Source of the DNA: Prorocentrum cordatum
Lineage: Eukaryota > Sar > Dinophyceae > Prorocentrales > Prorocentraceae
Direction of reading: 5' to 3'
Length of the DNA stretch: 25,000 bases
NCBI GenBank assembly: GCA_963575745.1
Contig: CAUYUJ010014194.1
Coordinates: 77,501-102,500, forward strand
How positions within the stretch are numbered: the first letter of the stretch is position 1; every line of letters begins with the position of its first letter. The notes below the pieces were generated by a model. The model did no database searches. It was given only the letters and a program-made list of their open reading frames with translations, and was not told the origin of the DNA. A program made the translations under genes and the position numbers. Positions 24,736 through 25,000 of the stretch are shown here, piece by piece.

Positions 24736-25000
24736 GCGTGTAGGAGTACATTGCGAGGGCGTGTCGAGCGGGATCCCCTGTCGTCGCAGGTGGGCCTCCG
24801 GCGCCGCTACTGAATTTCAGTCTCTGGCCACGGGGTCTCGAAGTACAGCTTGAGGAAGTATCGAACGGGAGCCTCTTGCTGTCGCGGCTGGGCTCCACCA
24901 ACTTGACTGAATTACGAGAAAGTCTCGAGCGAGAGCGTCACTATTGAGTTCGGGGGCCTCTCTGGCAAGGGCCTCTGCGAATTCATCTTCAGGGAGTTTC
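24736..25000 (+). repeat. B units after array C', running to the window edge
   Basis: B-like cores lie at 24755-24775, 24850-24875 and 24911-24937 (GAAAGTCTCGAGCGAGAGCG). They are separated by GGGCCTC..GGC segments resembling C'. The unit continues beyond the window, so a T module and AAC tract would be expected to the right. Confidence 0.7.

Noticed and set aside
1-25000. Dinoflagellate spliced-leader relict, rRNA, snRNA, telomere repeats, transposase or reverse transcriptase
   Set aside because: I looked for these by eye on both strands and saw none, so the organism call rests on repeat content only.

Overview
This 25-kb window looks like eukaryotic nuclear DNA that is almost entirely repeats. 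I find no gene I can identify, and no rRNA or tRNA. Every long open frame lies in a simple repeat or a stop-poor GC-rich tandem array. The mix of GGA/TCC, ATC, GTAT and especially AAC/GTT tracts with many GC-rich minisatellites fits a protist with a large repeat-laden genome. A dinoflagellate is my best guess: from memory, Polarella glacialis is reported to be rich in the TTG/AAC trinucleotide and to carry introner-type elements. That is inference, because no diagnostic gene or spliced-leader sequence was seen.

Left half (1-12800). Separate tandem and simple repeats alternate with short unrecognised stretches: a 42-bp minisatellite split by a foldback (305-955); a GC-rich hairpin module present twice (about 1020-1250 and 3965-4195); a palindrome cluster (1865-1985); a GGA tract between direct repeats (2147-2347); TCC and ATC tracts; a 160-bp duplicated module with hairpins (5046-5215 and 6335-6500) around a 15-bp minisatellite; two oppositely oriented 21-bp arrays (7531-7930, 10701-11035); a 53-bp array (9150-9345); a 0.3-kb duplication with a TCC tract in one copy (9827-10460); a 9-bp array (11090-11765); and a long GTAT tract (12371-12803).

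Right half (12950-25000). Most of it is built from one modular repeat system. In forward orientation the order is (AAC)n, module A (about 200 bp with two small hairpins), P1, one B unit, a 21-bp array C, P2, a B array (42-bp units paired as 84-bp dimers), module T, then (AAC)n again. Three near-complete copies are present: forward at 13204-15110 and reversed at 17218-18536 and 18537-19958. Partial copies fill 16490-17027, 19959-21830 and 23876-24960. Orientation switches at an 80-bp-arm inverted repeat centred near 17075. In the last partial copy, and as a remnant at 21048-21165, the array slot holds a different 21-bp sequence on a similar scaffold (GGGGCC-N5-GGGC-N6). A related AT-richer block (T', D, E modules) is duplicated at 21831-23805 and carries a 247-bp satellite with perfect palindromes.

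No transposase, reverse transcriptase or other mobility protein is visible. The system is best called a non-autonomous modular repeat or higher-order satellite of unknown mechanism. Sequence similarities were judged by eye, and module boundaries are good to roughly 10-20 bases.
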